64,000 bases of DNA from an uncultured Bacteroides sp. (GTDB taxonomy: Bacteria; Bacteroidota; Bacteroidia; Bacteroidales; Bacteroidaceae). Shown here one piece after another: positions 28,097 to 37,103 of this stretch (within the stretch, counting starts at the first letter, position 1; the number at the start of each line of letters is the position of its first letter). The notes under the pieces are model-generated. The model was not told where the DNA came from. It ran no database searches and saw only the letters and a list, made by a program, of their open reading frames with translations. The stretch is from positions 434,001-498,000 of the forward strand of contig USAN01000001.1 of the NCBI GenBank assembly GCA_900552645.1. Direction: 5' to 3'. The position numbers and the translations under genes were made by a program.

Positions 28097-28993
28097 ATGA
28101 TAAGGTTATCAATTATCATACCTCATAAAAACAGTCCACTATTGTTAAGTCGCTGTATTGAAAGCATTCCTGATATAGAGGAATTTGAAGTAATAATAGT
28201 AGATGACAATAGTAATGATCATATCGTAGATTTCATTAATTTTCCTGGTAGGAATAGAAAATATACTCACATTTATGAAACCAAAGAAGGCAAGGGAGCA
28301 GGGTATGCTCGAAATATAGGCATTTCCTATGCAAAAGGGGAGTGGCTAATGTTTGCTGATGCAGACGATTATTTTACTTCAAACTTTCATCAAGATATAC
28401 TGAGTTTTCTAGAAGAAAAGTATGATTTAATATGTTTCCCTGTTATATGCTTGGATAATAAATCACAATACTTTTATTCTGAAATTAATACTATAATAAA
28501 CTCATCCGTTTATAGCAACAAAGAAAAAGCTATTTCGATTGTAACTCCTTTTGCAAAGCTTATAAAGACTAACTATATAAAAGAAAACAGGATTAGTTTT
28601 GAAGAGATAAAATATGGTAACGACATAATGTTTTCAATAAATGCTGCTTTGAATACTGAAAATATATATATTGAAAAAAAAACAACATTTTATGTATATA
28701 ATATTATTCTCAATTCATTATCACATACAATCAGTGTAGAAGCATTGTACAGTCGTTTAAATACTTCAATAAGACAATATAAGTACTTGAAGAATAATAA
28801 TTATGGAAGTTGCATGAGGCAAATTAATAGTATATATCTCGCTTATGCAAGACGTTTAGGTAAGCATGTGTTCTTTTATACTACATTAAAACTATTATTT
28901 AGTGGACTTCTTGTTTATAAAGCCAAATATAAAAATATTTCTAAAACTAATTATATTCTTTCTAACATAAAAAGTTATATAAGGATTTTCTAA
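28097..28993 (+). CDS. Family 2 glycosyltransferase
   Basis: A 298-aa GT2 enzyme opening MIRLSIIIPHKNSPLLLSRC, with VDDNSNDHIVDF, GKGAGYARNIGISYAKG and the DXD site MFADADDYFTS. It starts 15 bp after the UpxY-like gene and precedes the beta-propeller protein. The C-terminal half is helical and basic. Donor unknown. Confidence 0.88.
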   Translation: MIRLSIIIPHKNSPLLLSRCIESIPDIEEFEVIIVDDNSNDHIVDFINFPGRNRKYTHIYETKEGKGAGYARNIGISYAKGEWLMFADADDYFTSNFHQDILSFLEEKYDLICFPVICLDNKSQYFYSEINTIINSSVYSNKEKAISIVTPFAKLIKTNYIKENRISFEEIKYGNDIMFSINAALNTENIYIEKKTTFYVYNIILNSLSHTISVEALYSRLNTSIRQYKYLKNNNYGSCMRQINSIYLAYARRLGKHVFFYTTLKLLFSGLLVYKAKYKNISKTNYILSNIKSYIRIF

Positions 28994-29004
28994 AACTATA
29001 TTAT

Positions 29005-29910
29005 ATGTCTATTAAAAATAAGATAATAGAATACTATTCTTCGCAAGAATGGAACATAGGATTCATCACTTCTGATATTAGTGATATACTTGCCGGTTCT
29101 ATACCAACTGTTAAATGGATGAAACACAGTTATAAAGACCGATGGTTTGCCGATCCTTTTATTCTAGAAATAAATGAAGAGCATATAATAGTATTGGTAG
29201 AAGAATATTTATTGAAGAATAAGAAAGCACAAATATCAAAACTTATAATAAAGAAAGACAATTTTGTGCTGCAAGATATTATTCCTATAATAGTATCAGA
29301 TACTCATCTCTCTTTCCCGGCTTATTATAGAGAAGGGGATAGGGTTTATATATATCCTGAAAATTCAGCATCCAGTGGTTTGGTAGTATATACTTTTAAC
29401 AAGGATTGCACAAAGCTTATATCTCAAAAAAGAATTATAGACAATCCATTAACAGACAGTGTGTTTACACCAGATGATAGAAAGTATATGTTTACAACTG
29501 CAGTACCTAAACAAAATGAGAATGAATTACAAATATATGAATACGATGAAATGAAAGAAAAATATAATTATTTAACAACATATAATTTTACCAAAAAAAT
29601 CGCACGTAACGGCGGCTTGACATTTAAATATAATAACGAATTATATCGTGTTGCACAGGAGTGTGAAATTAATTATGGTTATGCTATCATAATTCAAAAG
29701 ATTAAAAATTTAGATAATTTAAAAACAATAGATTTTAAAGATATAGTTAGATTAGCTCCTTTTGATAAGATATATAATAGGGGCTTTCATACATTCAATT
29801 TATTTAAAGAAAATTTTATTGTATGTGACGGAAATAAGTTTGTACACCATTTTTTGTATAATAATATTATCTTAATACATTCTGCTATTAAATGTTTATT
29901 TAACAAATAA
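29005..29910 (+). CDS. Five-bladed beta-propeller protein (GINT1 N-terminal/GH43-like), polysaccharide-locus type
   Basis: A 301-aa protein with no signal peptide. Its YKDRWFADPFILE, LSFPAYYREGDRVYIYPENS and ARNGGLTFKYNNELYRVAQE blocks match the propeller domain annotated as the N-terminal domain of glucosamine inositolphosphorylceramide transferase 1 (GINT1_N), which resembles GH32/GH43/GH68 propellers. Bacterial single-domain members occur beside formyl- or glycosyltransferases in capsule loci. Function is unproven; it could bind or modify the glycan in the cytoplasm. I identify the family from remembered motifs, so the assignment needs a profile search. Confidence 0.62.
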   Translation: MSIKNKIIEYYSSQEWNIGFITSDISDILAGSIPTVKWMKHSYKDRWFADPFILEINEEHIIVLVEEYLLKNKKAQISKLIIKKDNFVLQDIIPIIVSDTHLSFPAYYREGDRVYIYPENSASSGLVVYTFNKDCTKLISQKRIIDNPLTDSVFTPDDRKYMFTTAVPKQNENELQIYEYDEMKEKYNYLTTYNFTKKIARNGGLTFKYNNELYRVAQECEINYGYAIIIQKIKNLDNLKTIDFKDIVRLAPFDKIYNRGFHTFNLFKENFIVCDGNKFVHHFLYNNIILIHSAIKCLFNK

Positions 29911-29925
29911 ACATATTCTTTTCTT
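29893..29925 (+). terminator. Hairpin terminator overlapping the stop of the propeller gene
   Basis: A 9-bp perfect inverted repeat, TGTTTATTT/AAATAAACA with a 3-base loop (29893-29913), is followed by a T-rich run. It spans the stop codon and marks the likely end of the polysaccharide region. The stem is all A/T except one G/C pair per arm, so strength is moderate. Confidence 0.5.
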
Positions 29926-30085
29926 CTGTATAGTGCTTTCAGTAAATGAGTTGATTTTAATATATATTTATGATAGTCAATAAATGTATAATTGGAATGT
30001 AATAAATAATTTAAATTTTTAGGCAACATTCTTTCTTTTTAATTGTTCTAAAACTCAGTTATTAATATTAATAATTTGAACTATT

Positions 30086-31936
30086 ATGAAATTAAAAGAG
30101 TTAGCTTACATTTCACTGTTTGGAGGTCTTATCAGTGCTTGTAGCAGTACTGATGACGTCAATGTTACTCCTAATACCAACAATGAGGTAAATAAAGAGT
30201 ATGCGCAAGGATTTAGTACTTTTAAGGAAATAAAAGTAAATATTAAATCTACTACAACTGGAGCTTGTTACTCAATTTATTATGAATATCCATATGGCGA
30301 GGGTGGTAGCATTGTAAAAGCACCCTTCTTAATAGCTAAAACTCCTATATCAACAGAGCTTAATATACCCAAGGATGTAGATAAGCTTTATATAGTGGGT
30401 GAAGGTAATCTTATCGAGAAGAATGTGGCAGACTTAGACCTGTCACTTAAACCAACTTATCGAGCTATGAGTTCAGCAAGTCGTCTTAATGGTTATCCAG
30501 ACGATCTTGATGGACAGATATCTACATTTTTTTCGGAATCAATGCATAATGTTCAAGGAGGAGATTTATATACAAATCTAGATCTTAAAAAGACATATAA
30601 GGGGAGTGATGAAGCTACTCTTTATGATAGCGTTGAAGTTAAACTTACATATTTAGGTGATGGAGGTATAGCCATAAAATCAAATACAGAGACTTCTACC
30701 GAAAAGAGACAATGGCCTGTTTTTGGTAAAATCTGGGCTTATACTTATCCGGTAAATGCAACTATGGATGCAAATCTTATAAATAATGTAGTTTTTTATG
30801 GATTATATAATGGAAAGTTGGTAAAGCTTGATTCTCCAGCAGATCGTGCTTATATTTTAAGTGATGCTAATGCAGAACGTACTGTGGCAGATGGTCAAAA
30901 TGTAGGTAAGTATCTATTATGGAGTGGTGATGCATACAAAAATAATCTACATTACCTTTCTAATGGAGATCTTGATAAATCGGCAACAATAGAGAAACCA
31001 GGAGATGTTGGACAAGTTACTGTAAAATTGCCGGTAAAGGAGAATGGACAACAATTAGCTGTAGGATTTATATATAAATCAAACAGTGGGGATTATACTC
31101 CTTTGAAGCGCTTTTCTACTCCATGCTTAAATGCATACAGAGGTCCTACAACTGTATTTTCTAAATTACCTCCATTTAGTCCTGAAACTGTTATAAATGC
31201 TCCTATAACCCATGTTATTATTCAGAACTTCGTATCAACGGAAGATCCTTTCTATAATGTAAATGTATTGGGCGCAGAGAATAGAGCATATGATCATCCT
31301 GCATGTGATTTTGACTATAATGACATGCTTGTATTAGTAGAATCGCATGCAGATTTCAAGCCATGCTGTAAAGTTGTTCAGGAGCAAATTCCTAATGTTA
31401 CTTGTACATCTGGAACTCTTACTTTCGAGGATAACTATCCAGCACATGGTGACTTTGATTTTAATGATGTAGTTGTAAGGTATTTATATTACAATTTCTA
31501 CGATAGAACTGATGATAAGAAGAATTTCGTACAAGCTAAGTTATTTGCTTATGGATGTGACTTTACTAACGAATTTGGCTTTAGAAATGGTACTACCTAT
31601 ATTCCATTCTTTAAGAATATTAAAGGATACTTCAATGTTAACAGCAAAACTGTAGATACGCTAAATGTTAAAATTGCAGAGAACTATTTTGGTGGGAATG
31701 AATTCATACCATATTTAAGAAATGAAAATACGGATAATTTAGGCAATCCTATAACCAAAGATACCTATAATACTGCTGATTACCCTTATGTACTTGATAT
31801 TGCTGATAAAACATGTCAAACTATACCATACAGATGGTGTCTTGAAAAGAAACCAATTGATAGTGCATACTTTGATATAATAAGTGCAGGATGGTATAAT
31901 AACATAAAGGATGCAACATTAATTGTGGATAGATAA
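30086..31936 (+). CDS. LruC-domain-containing surface lipoprotein
   Basis: A 616-aa protein with a lipoprotein signal (LFGGLISACSS, lipidated cysteine about residue 19). The C-terminal half holds two acidic motifs, CDFDYNDMLVLVES and GDFDFNDVVVRYLY, which define the LruC/DUF4842-type region found in Bacteroidota surface lipoproteins and resemble calcium-binding loops. The segment FEDNYPAHGDFDFND matches the DUF4114/LruC core. Probably exported and attached to the outer membrane. Its placement right after the polysaccharide unit may reflect a cell-surface theme, but it has its own upstream gap of 175 bp and a strong terminator. Confidence 0.82.
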   Translation: MKLKELAYISLFGGLISACSSTDDVNVTPNTNNEVNKEYAQGFSTFKEIKVNIKSTTTGACYSIYYEYPYGEGGSIVKAPFLIAKTPISTELNIPKDVDKLYIVGEGNLIEKNVADLDLSLKPTYRAMSSASRLNGYPDDLDGQISTFFSESMHNVQGGDLYTNLDLKKTYKGSDEATLYDSVEVKLTYLGDGGIAIKSNTETSTEKRQWPVFGKIWAYTYPVNATMDANLINNVVFYGLYNGKLVKLDSPADRAYILSDANAERTVADGQNVGKYLLWSGDAYKNNLHYLSNGDLDKSATIEKPGDVGQVTVKLPVKENGQQLAVGFIYKSNSGDYTPLKRFSTPCLNAYRGPTTVFSKLPPFSPETVINAPITHVIIQNFVSTEDPFYNVNVLGAENRAYDHPACDFDYNDMLVLVESHADFKPCCKVVQEQIPNVTCTSGTLTFEDNYPAHGDFDFNDVVVRYLYYNFYDRTDDKKNFVQAKLFAYGCDFTNEFGFRNGTTYIPFFKNIKGYFNVNSKTVDTLNVKIAENYFGGNEFIPYLRNENTDNLGNPITKDTYNTADYPYVLDIADKTCQTIPYRWCLEKKPIDSAYFDIISAGWYNNIKDATLIVDR

Positions 31937-31997
31937 TATACCTAATTGTTTGGTATATACATTCTATTAAATTACAATTAAAAAGAAAAATACTTTT

Positions 31998-32053
31998 AGA
32001 CCCTTTTTTCTCTTTAGATATTAAATGTTTAAAGAGAGAAAAGGGTCTTTTTT
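31998..32053 (+). terminator. Strong intrinsic terminator after the LruC gene
   Basis: A long stem, AGACCC plus a 12-base pyrimidine run (31998-32015) pairing with AAAGAGAGAAAA plus GGGTCT (32031-32048), is followed by a run of Ts. The 312-bp gap 31937-32248 holds this terminator and the one at 32194; I see nothing else in it. Confidence 0.9.
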
Positions 32054-32193
32054 ATGTATATAGTCCAATTTTAATAACATAATTCTATGTACTGTTTTCT
32101 TTATTTAGTATTGTATTAGAAAGTAAAAGTTATAATCCATGCATCGTAATTTTTTGTTTTCTATATTAACAATCTTCTCACATAAAAATAAAA

Positions 32194-32226
32194 GCTGCCG
32201 CAGTAGCTATTAGTACTTGCGACAGC
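32194..32226 (-). terminator. Terminator downstream of the PepSY-like gene
   Basis: GCTGCCGCAGTA and TACTTGCGACAGC form a near-perfect stem with one mismatch and one bulge. Read on the minus strand it is followed by a T-rich run (complement of 32183-32193), placing it 22 bp after the PepSY-like stop. A T-run also follows on the plus strand, so it could work in both directions. Confidence 0.8.
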
Positions 32227-32248
32227 ATTTTTTAATGAAGATTATCAA

Positions 32249-32722
32249 TCAAAAACGTCTTATCTTATTGCCATTAAGATCAAAATAGAACTCCTTATCT
32301 CCGGTAGTTTCTATCTTATATCCTTTTGCAGGATTATATGTCATTTCATTAATTACATATACTACATTGTTTCTTACAAGAACATTGTATATTTCTCCTG
32401 GAAGTAAATCTTTAACTAATATTTGTGGAATTATTGAATTGTCGGGGGCATCTATCTGAAGCCACTGGCTGGTTTTCTTTACGAATTTAAGGTCATAGTT
32501 GTTATTAAGTTCAATTTCGTATGCTCCTTCTATAGTTTTTAACTCTACCTCTTTCACTGTAGCTGCAGGAAAGTAAGAGCTAATGAAAGTAATTATTTCT
32601 GGAGGAAGTGAAGATTTATTTTCAGATACACTTACTACGGGACCAATCTGAGCTGATACAAAATTAACACCTATCATCATAAATAAAAGTACTAAAGCTG
32701 ATTTTAAGAATCTTGTTTTCAT
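32249..32722 (-). CDS. Secreted PepSY-like (DUF2874-type) domain protein
   Basis: A 157-aa protein with a clean signal peptide (MKTRFLKSALVLLFMM...SAQ). One PepSY-like/DUF2874-type repeat follows: FISSYFPAATVKEVELK then GAYEIELNNNYDLKFVKKTSQWLQID, the pattern of small Bacteroides periplasmic proteins once annotated as beta-lactamase-inhibitor-like. Its role is unknown; the family is thought to be periplasmic and is often induced by stress. It stands alone on the minus strand with its own terminator. Confidence 0.78.
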   Translation of the reverse strand: MKTRFLKSALVLLFMMIGVNFVSAQIGPVVSVSENKSSLPPEIITFISSYFPAATVKEVELKTIEGAYEIELNNNYDLKFVKKTSQWLQIDAPDNSIIPQILVKDLLPGEIYNVLVRNNVVYVINEMTYNPAKGYKIETTGDKEFYFDLNGNKIRRF

Positions 32723-32829
32723 AATTGTTATTTTTAATTTTATAATTGCTATAACAATTAAAATATAGATTTGTTAGATTATTGCTTCTGGAAATTCTAT
32801 AATCATATTTTTCGTTGGCTTCAATATGT

Positions 32830-33369
32830 TTATCTATTTAAATCTCTTGATATTTCCTTTATAATGCTTTTACGTGTGCATTTCAATGCCGGCGACAGAA
32901 ATTCCGGTACCATTATCTCTAAGATATTCTTAAGTTCAAAGAGAAGCTCCATGTAAAACTTGCATTGGTTGTATGATAATTTTATATATAAGGCACGTGT
33001 TGCTACCGGTGCGGAAATATTCATTATATTATTCATACAAAAATCAAGGAAATCTGTTCTTATCTTTTCTTTGTATAATGGAATGCGTAATATAATATTA
33101 AGTAAAAGTCGTCTTTTGGTTTCACTAGTGGTCTTCATTGATTCCTCTACAAGCTCATCATATTTAAAATACATAAATGTTATATCCGAGTCTTTCAAAT
33201 GAGTAAGTATCCATGTGGCATTTTCGGCTACTCTCTTGTTCGAGTCAAAAATAAACTTATAGAAAGTATCTTTATTGTAATCATTATCATTTCCATGTAA
33301 TAGCATACATATATCGCCAATTTCTTTTTTTCCTATTCTATGTGTAAGAATATTATATAGATTTATCAT
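32830..33369 (-). CDS. Helical repeat (HEAT-like) hypothetical protein
   Basis: A 179-aa all-helical protein. Repeated pairs such as SNKRVAENATWILTHLKDSD and ISAPVATRALYIKLSYNQCK resemble HEAT-type repeats of the sort found in DNA-glycosylase AlkD-like or scaffold proteins. No signal peptide or catalytic motif is seen. It is divergent from the metal cluster, sharing the 340-bp intergenic region with the 22-bp repeats. I recognise it only as a conserved Bacteroidales-type hypothetical. Confidence 0.65.
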   Translation of the reverse strand: MINLYNILTHRIGKKEIGDICMLLHGNDNDYNKDTFYKFIFDSNKRVAENATWILTHLKDSDITFMYFKYDELVEESMKTTSETKRRLLLNIILRIPLYKEKIRTDFLDFCMNNIMNISAPVATRALYIKLSYNQCKFYMELLFELKNILEIMVPEFLSPALKCTRKSIIKEISRDLNR

Positions 33370-33394
33370 AAATGATTGAATATTAATGTTTTTG

Positions 33395-33402
33395 CAAAGT
33401 TA
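33395..33402 (-). promoter_or_regulatory. Candidate -7 element for the HEAT-like gene
   Basis: On the minus strand the site reads TAACTTTG, matching TAnnTTTG, 26 bp upstream of the start codon. No clear -33 element was seen. Confidence 0.45.
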
Positions 33403-33455
33403 CTATGAATAATTCTAATTATGGAATAAATCAGTATATCACTACAGCCAGAATT

Positions 33456-33543
33456 AGTTTCATGCTGATAAAACTTTAGTTTCATGCTTACAAAACTTTA
33501 GTTTCATGCTGATAAAACTTTTGTTTCATGCTGATAAAATTTT
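33456..33543. repeat. Four tandem 22-bp repeats in a divergent intergenic region
   Basis: Four head-to-tail copies of exactly 22 bp with consensus AGTTTCATGCTGATAAAACT plus TT, at 33456-33477, 33478-33499, 33500-33521 and 33522-33543. Copies 1 and 3 are identical; copies 2 and 4 differ at a few bases. The 22-bp period is close to two helical turns, so bound proteins would sit on one DNA face. The rest of the 340-bp gap 33370-33709 holds only candidate promoter elements. Confidence 0.9.
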
Positions 33544-33672
33544 TATTTTTTGTAGTTTAATTATAATGAGTTGTAGTTTACATAATTTATTGGATAGTGT
33601 CACTGAAAATTAATTATATTGAAAGTATGACAAAAGAATATTATGTTATATCAATATACAAGATTATTGGAT

Positions 33673-33680
33673 TAAGTTTG
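33673..33680 (+). promoter_or_regulatory. Candidate -7 element for the metal/TonB cluster
   Basis: TAAGTTTG matches TAnnTTTG and lies 30 bp before the HYC_CC_PP gene, downstream of the four 22-bp repeats. No convincing -33 box is visible, which would fit a promoter needing an activator. Confidence 0.5.
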
Positions 33681-33709
33681 CAAATTAATTGTTTTTTAGA
33701 CATTCATAA

Positions 33710-34120
33710 ATGAAAAATAAGAGAAATATCATTGTTTCACTGTTCCTCTCATTACTTATAGTATTAATGGGAGTAGGTGTTCCTATAACACATTATAGTT
33801 GTTCTAAGTGTGTTGGGAATGATAGAATGCATTCTCTTTTATCTGATGTAAGAAGTTGTGAGGTTAATAATGAATGTGGATGCGATACTTTGCATCATAC
33901 CTGTACTCGCGTTACTGTGCATAAGATAAGTGTGCCGGTTATTGCTTCTTCTTTTAATTTCAATAACATCTCTATTCCGGTAATCAATCTTCTGTCTTAT
34001 TGTTTCAGATTAAATATTTATGATTATGATTCTCTTTATGAGAATGTTATGAATTTCAAGGAATTCAATGTTAAACCTCCGCGAGGATACCTCAGCTTTA
34101 TCTGTACCTTTATTATTTAG
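33710..34120 (+). CDS. HYC_CC_PP-type small cysteine-rich membrane protein
   Basis: A 136-aa protein with an N-terminal membrane or signal helix (residues about 7-26). It then shows THYSCSKC, CDTLHHTC and a late KPPRGYLSF, the spaced H-Y-C, C-C and PP signatures of the family annotated HYC_CC_PP in Bacteroidota. Such genes commonly precede a TonB-dependent receptor and an HMA protein, exactly as here. The cysteines and histidines suggest metal (probably copper) binding in the periplasm; this has not been shown directly. It starts the three-gene + strand unit. Confidence 0.78.
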   Translation: MKNKRNIIVSLFLSLLIVLMGVGVPITHYSCSKCVGNDRMHSLLSDVRSCEVNNECGCDTLHHTCTRVTVHKISVPVIASSFNFNNISIPVINLLSYCFRLNIYDYDSLYENVMNFKEFNVKPPRGYLSFICTFII

Positions 34121-34181
34121 TTGCTTCTATATTAATATGTGAGAATATATTATTATAGTAGTAAACTAATCTTATATTTTA

Positions 34182-36395
34182 ATGAAATATTTTTTAATAG
34201 GAGGACTTTTTATAAGTTCTCTCCATACTCCGTTATATGGACAGATAAGGGGGACAGTAAATGATGACAAGGGCGAACCTGTTGTCGCAGCAAATGTATT
34301 CTGGGCTAATACAGTCCATGGAACGACAACCGACGAAAATGGTAAGTTTATTATAGATAAGCATGACAATAACGAAAAGCTTGTTATAAGCTTCATTGGT
34401 TATGACAACGATACTATTACAGTAAATAACAGAAATGAATACGTTGATGTTATTCTGAAAAGTGGAATGATTATGGATGAAGTAGAAGTGGTAGAACGAA
34501 AGTTGGGAGTAGTTAAGCCACGTTCGAGTGTTCTTAACGTAGATATGATTACAGATAAGGAACTTACAAGAGCTGCCTGCTGCAATCTTGGCGAGAGTTT
34601 TACTACCAATCCATCTGTTGATGTAAGTTATTCGGATGCAGCTACAGGAGCCAAACAGATAAAGTTACTTGGGCTGTCTGGGCATTACGTTCAGATGCTT
34701 ACAGAGAATATTCCTAACTATCGAGGAGCAGCATCGCCTTTCTCTCTTGGATATATACCTGGTCCGTGGATGCAAAGTATTCAGGTATCAAAAGGAGCAG
34801 CATCTGTAAAGAATGGATATGAGTCTATTACCGGACAGATAAATGTGGAATTCAAAAAGCCTCAGATGCCCGAAGAGATAAATGTGAATCTATTTGCCGC
34901 CTCTAAAGGTAGAGTTGAGGCAAACGTTGATGCAAATATTCATCTCAACAAGAGGTTGAGCACCGGCATACTGGGACATTATGAAAATACTCTGAAGAGT
35001 CATGACAACAATGGTGATGGATTTATGGACATGCCAGACATAAAACAGTATAACATTCAGAACAGATGGGCATGGGTGGGCGACAACTATGTGTTTCAGG
35101 CATCCTTGAAGGCTATTCGCGAGAAAAGAACTAACGGACAGATGGAGATGAACTCAATAAGCGATATGCCTTTGTACAAGATAGGTATAAATACAGATCG
35201 TTACGAAATGTTTACAAAGAATGCTTATATATTCAATAAGGATAAAGGTACTAATCTAGCTCTTATCTTGTCGGGCTCTTTTCACGATCAGAATGCTTTT
35301 TATGGTTATAAAATGTATGATGTTATGCAGAAAAATGCTTACGCATCACTTATGTTTGAAACAAATTTTAATGAGCACAATAGCTTGTCTACCGGATTAA
35401 GTTTAGATTATGATCGATTTGATCAGAAATATCGACTTGATAATATAAAAGATGCTCCTAGAATTAAAAAGGATGAAAGCGAAAGAGTAGAAGGAGCGTA
35501 CGCCCAGTATACTTATAATCATAAAAAATGGATGGTAATGGCAGGATTGAGAATTGATAATAGTTCACAGTATGGTACTTTCATAACTCCACGTGCACAT
35601 ATTAAATATGCGCCTTCTGAAATTATACATTTCAGATTATCTGCAGGTAAAGGTTATCGTTCTCCGCATATTCTTGCCGAAAATAACTATCTGCTAGGAA
35701 GTAGCAGAAATATAATAATTAATTCTGATCTGAAGCAGGAAGAGGCATGGAACTATGGTATAAGTTCCTCACTTTACCTGCCAGTATTTGGGAAGACTCT
35801 GAACATAAATGCAGAATACTACTATACTGATTTTATAAATCAGATAGTTGCCGATATGGATAGTGATCCGCATTCTGTGAAGTTTGGTAATCTTGAAGGT
35901 AAGTCATACTCACATGTGTTTCAGTTAGAGGCTACTTATCCCTTCTTCAAAGGATTCTCTCTTACCGGAGCTTATAGATGGACAGATGTAAAGAGTACAT
36001 ATAACAATGTTCTTCAGGAACGTCCTCTTACAAGTCGTTATAAGGGACTTTTAACTGCATCTTATCAAACACCTCTTGGGATATGGCAGTTTGATGCAAC
36101 ATTACAGCTTAATGGAGGAGGCCGCATGCCAAGTCCATATAAGTTATCAGATTCTTCATTGTCATGGGAAACTAGATATAAGGCATTTCAGCAACTCAAT
36201 GTGCAGGTAACCAGATGGTTCCGTAGCTGGTCTGTATATGTTGGAGGAGAAAACCTAACAGGATTCAAACAGAATAATCCAATTATAGGCGCAATGAATC
36301 CATGGGGAGATACATTCGATTCGACAATGGTTTATGGTCCTGTAGACGGAGCCATGTTATATGTTGGGTTAAGATATAATTGGAGTAAGAATTAA
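34182..36395 (+). CDS. TonB-dependent outer-membrane receptor, probable metal uptake
   Basis: A 737-aa receptor with a signal peptide (about residues 1-20, ending LYGQ). It has a carboxypeptidase-like regulatory domain (IRGTVNDDKGEPVVAANVFW), a plug domain (about 95-220, ending with VSKGAASVKNGYESITGQIN) and a 22-strand type barrel ending in an aromatic strand (MLYVGLRYNWSKN). The plug carries an unusual adjacent cysteine pair (TRAACCNLGESF). It is smaller than SusC proteins and has no SusD partner. Its neighbours, HYC_CC_PP and HMA proteins, suggest it moves a metal or metal complex. Confidence 0.9.
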   Translation: MKYFLIGGLFISSLHTPLYGQIRGTVNDDKGEPVVAANVFWANTVHGTTTDENGKFIIDKHDNNEKLVISFIGYDNDTITVNNRNEYVDVILKSGMIMDEVEVVERKLGVVKPRSSVLNVDMITDKELTRAACCNLGESFTTNPSVDVSYSDAATGAKQIKLLGLSGHYVQMLTENIPNYRGAASPFSLGYIPGPWMQSIQVSKGAASVKNGYESITGQINVEFKKPQMPEEINVNLFAASKGRVEANVDANIHLNKRLSTGILGHYENTLKSHDNNGDGFMDMPDIKQYNIQNRWAWVGDNYVFQASLKAIREKRTNGQMEMNSISDMPLYKIGINTDRYEMFTKNAYIFNKDKGTNLALILSGSFHDQNAFYGYKMYDVMQKNAYASLMFETNFNEHNSLSTGLSLDYDRFDQKYRLDNIKDAPRIKKDESERVEGAYAQYTYNHKKWMVMAGLRIDNSSQYGTFITPRAHIKYAPSEIIHFRLSAGKGYRSPHILAENNYLLGSSRNIIINSDLKQEEAWNYGISSSLYLPVFGKTLNINAEYYYTDFINQIVADMDSDPHSVKFGNLEGKSYSHVFQLEATYPFFKGFSLTGAYRWTDVKSTYNNVLQERPLTSRYKGLLTASYQTPLGIWQFDATLQLNGGGRMPSPYKLSDSSLSWETRYKAFQQLNVQVTRWFRSWSVYVGGENLTGFKQNNPIIGAMNPWGDTFDSTMVYGPVDGAMLYVGLRYNWSKN

Positions 36396-36425
36396 TATAA
36401 AAATGATTTTTAATTTATACGAATT

Positions 36426-36734
36426 ATGAAAACAAGATTCTTTTCAATAATAATTGCACTATGTACAACAGTAATGCTTTTGGGTAAAGATATAAAGACA
36501 GTAGTATTAACAACTTCACCCGAAATGCATTGTCAAAACTGCGAAAACAGAATAAAAAGTAATATACGTTTTGAAAAGGGGGTAAAAAAGATCAATACTG
36601 ACCTTAAAAACAAGACGGTTACTATAGAATATGATACCGACAAGACAAATCTGGAGAAAATTTCATCTGGGTTTAAAAAGATTAATTATGATGTAGCGCC
36701 TGTTAATACTAAAGAGGATTCTTCAAAGGAATAA
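36426..36734 (+). CDS. Exported heavy-metal-associated (HMA) domain protein
   Basis: A 102-aa protein with a short hydrophobic signal, then one HMA domain with the metal-binding MHCQNC loop (MxCxxC type) near residue 36 and the ferredoxin-like pattern VKKINTDLKNKTVTIEYD. It would bind Cu(I) or a similar soft metal. The signal suggests periplasmic location, unlike cytosolic CopZ. It lies 30 bp after the TonB receptor and ends the unit. Confidence 0.88.
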   Translation: MKTRFFSIIIALCTTVMLLGKDIKTVVLTTSPEMHCQNCENRIKSNIRFEKGVKKINTDLKNKTVTIEYDTDKTNLEKISSGFKKINYDVAPVNTKEDSSKE

Positions 36735-36859
36735 AGATTTCTGCTTTAATTTTTAGAAGCTTGATAAATAAACGCTAATCTATTTTTAAGTATAAGAGTC
36801 TGCTTAATAAGTAAAAATAGAGTTAGTAGAAGTTACATATTACCACTACGTAAATAAAG

Positions 36860-36907
36860 AGTACCATTTTTACCTATATTTCGGGGTATAAAATGGTACT
36901 TTTTTTA
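36860..36907 (+). terminator. Terminator after the metal cluster
   Basis: AGTACCATTTTTA pairs with TATAAAATGGTACT across a short loop containing CGGGG, followed by seven Ts. The 369-bp gap 36735-37103 holds this and the opposing terminator at 37006; nothing else is apparent. Confidence 0.88.
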
Positions 36908-37005
36908 TTTTCAAGAAAACGGTTGTTTACAGATTGTCAATTCATATTGTAATTTATATATTGTGTTATACAAACTCTATTCAATCTGTTTATGTTTTTA
37001 TTAGA

Positions 37006-37047
37006 AAAATCACCTTCGTCACATATAATTGGGACGAAGGTGATTTT
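37006..37047 (-). terminator. Terminator after the SusC/SusD pair
   Basis: A 15-bp perfect stem (AAAATCACCTTCGTC with GACGAAGGTGATTTT, 12-base loop). On the minus strand the stem ends in a T-run, about 57 bp past the SusD-like stop. Confidence 0.88.
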
Positions 37048-37103
37048 GATAAAAGGCATTCTTACATACCCTTAATTAGATTATAAATATTACATTTAAA
37101 ATA

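Noticed and set aside
33456..33543. Possible CRISPR array
   Set aside because: The 22-bp units are directly abutting with no unique spacers and no cas genes are present. It is a simple tandem repeat.
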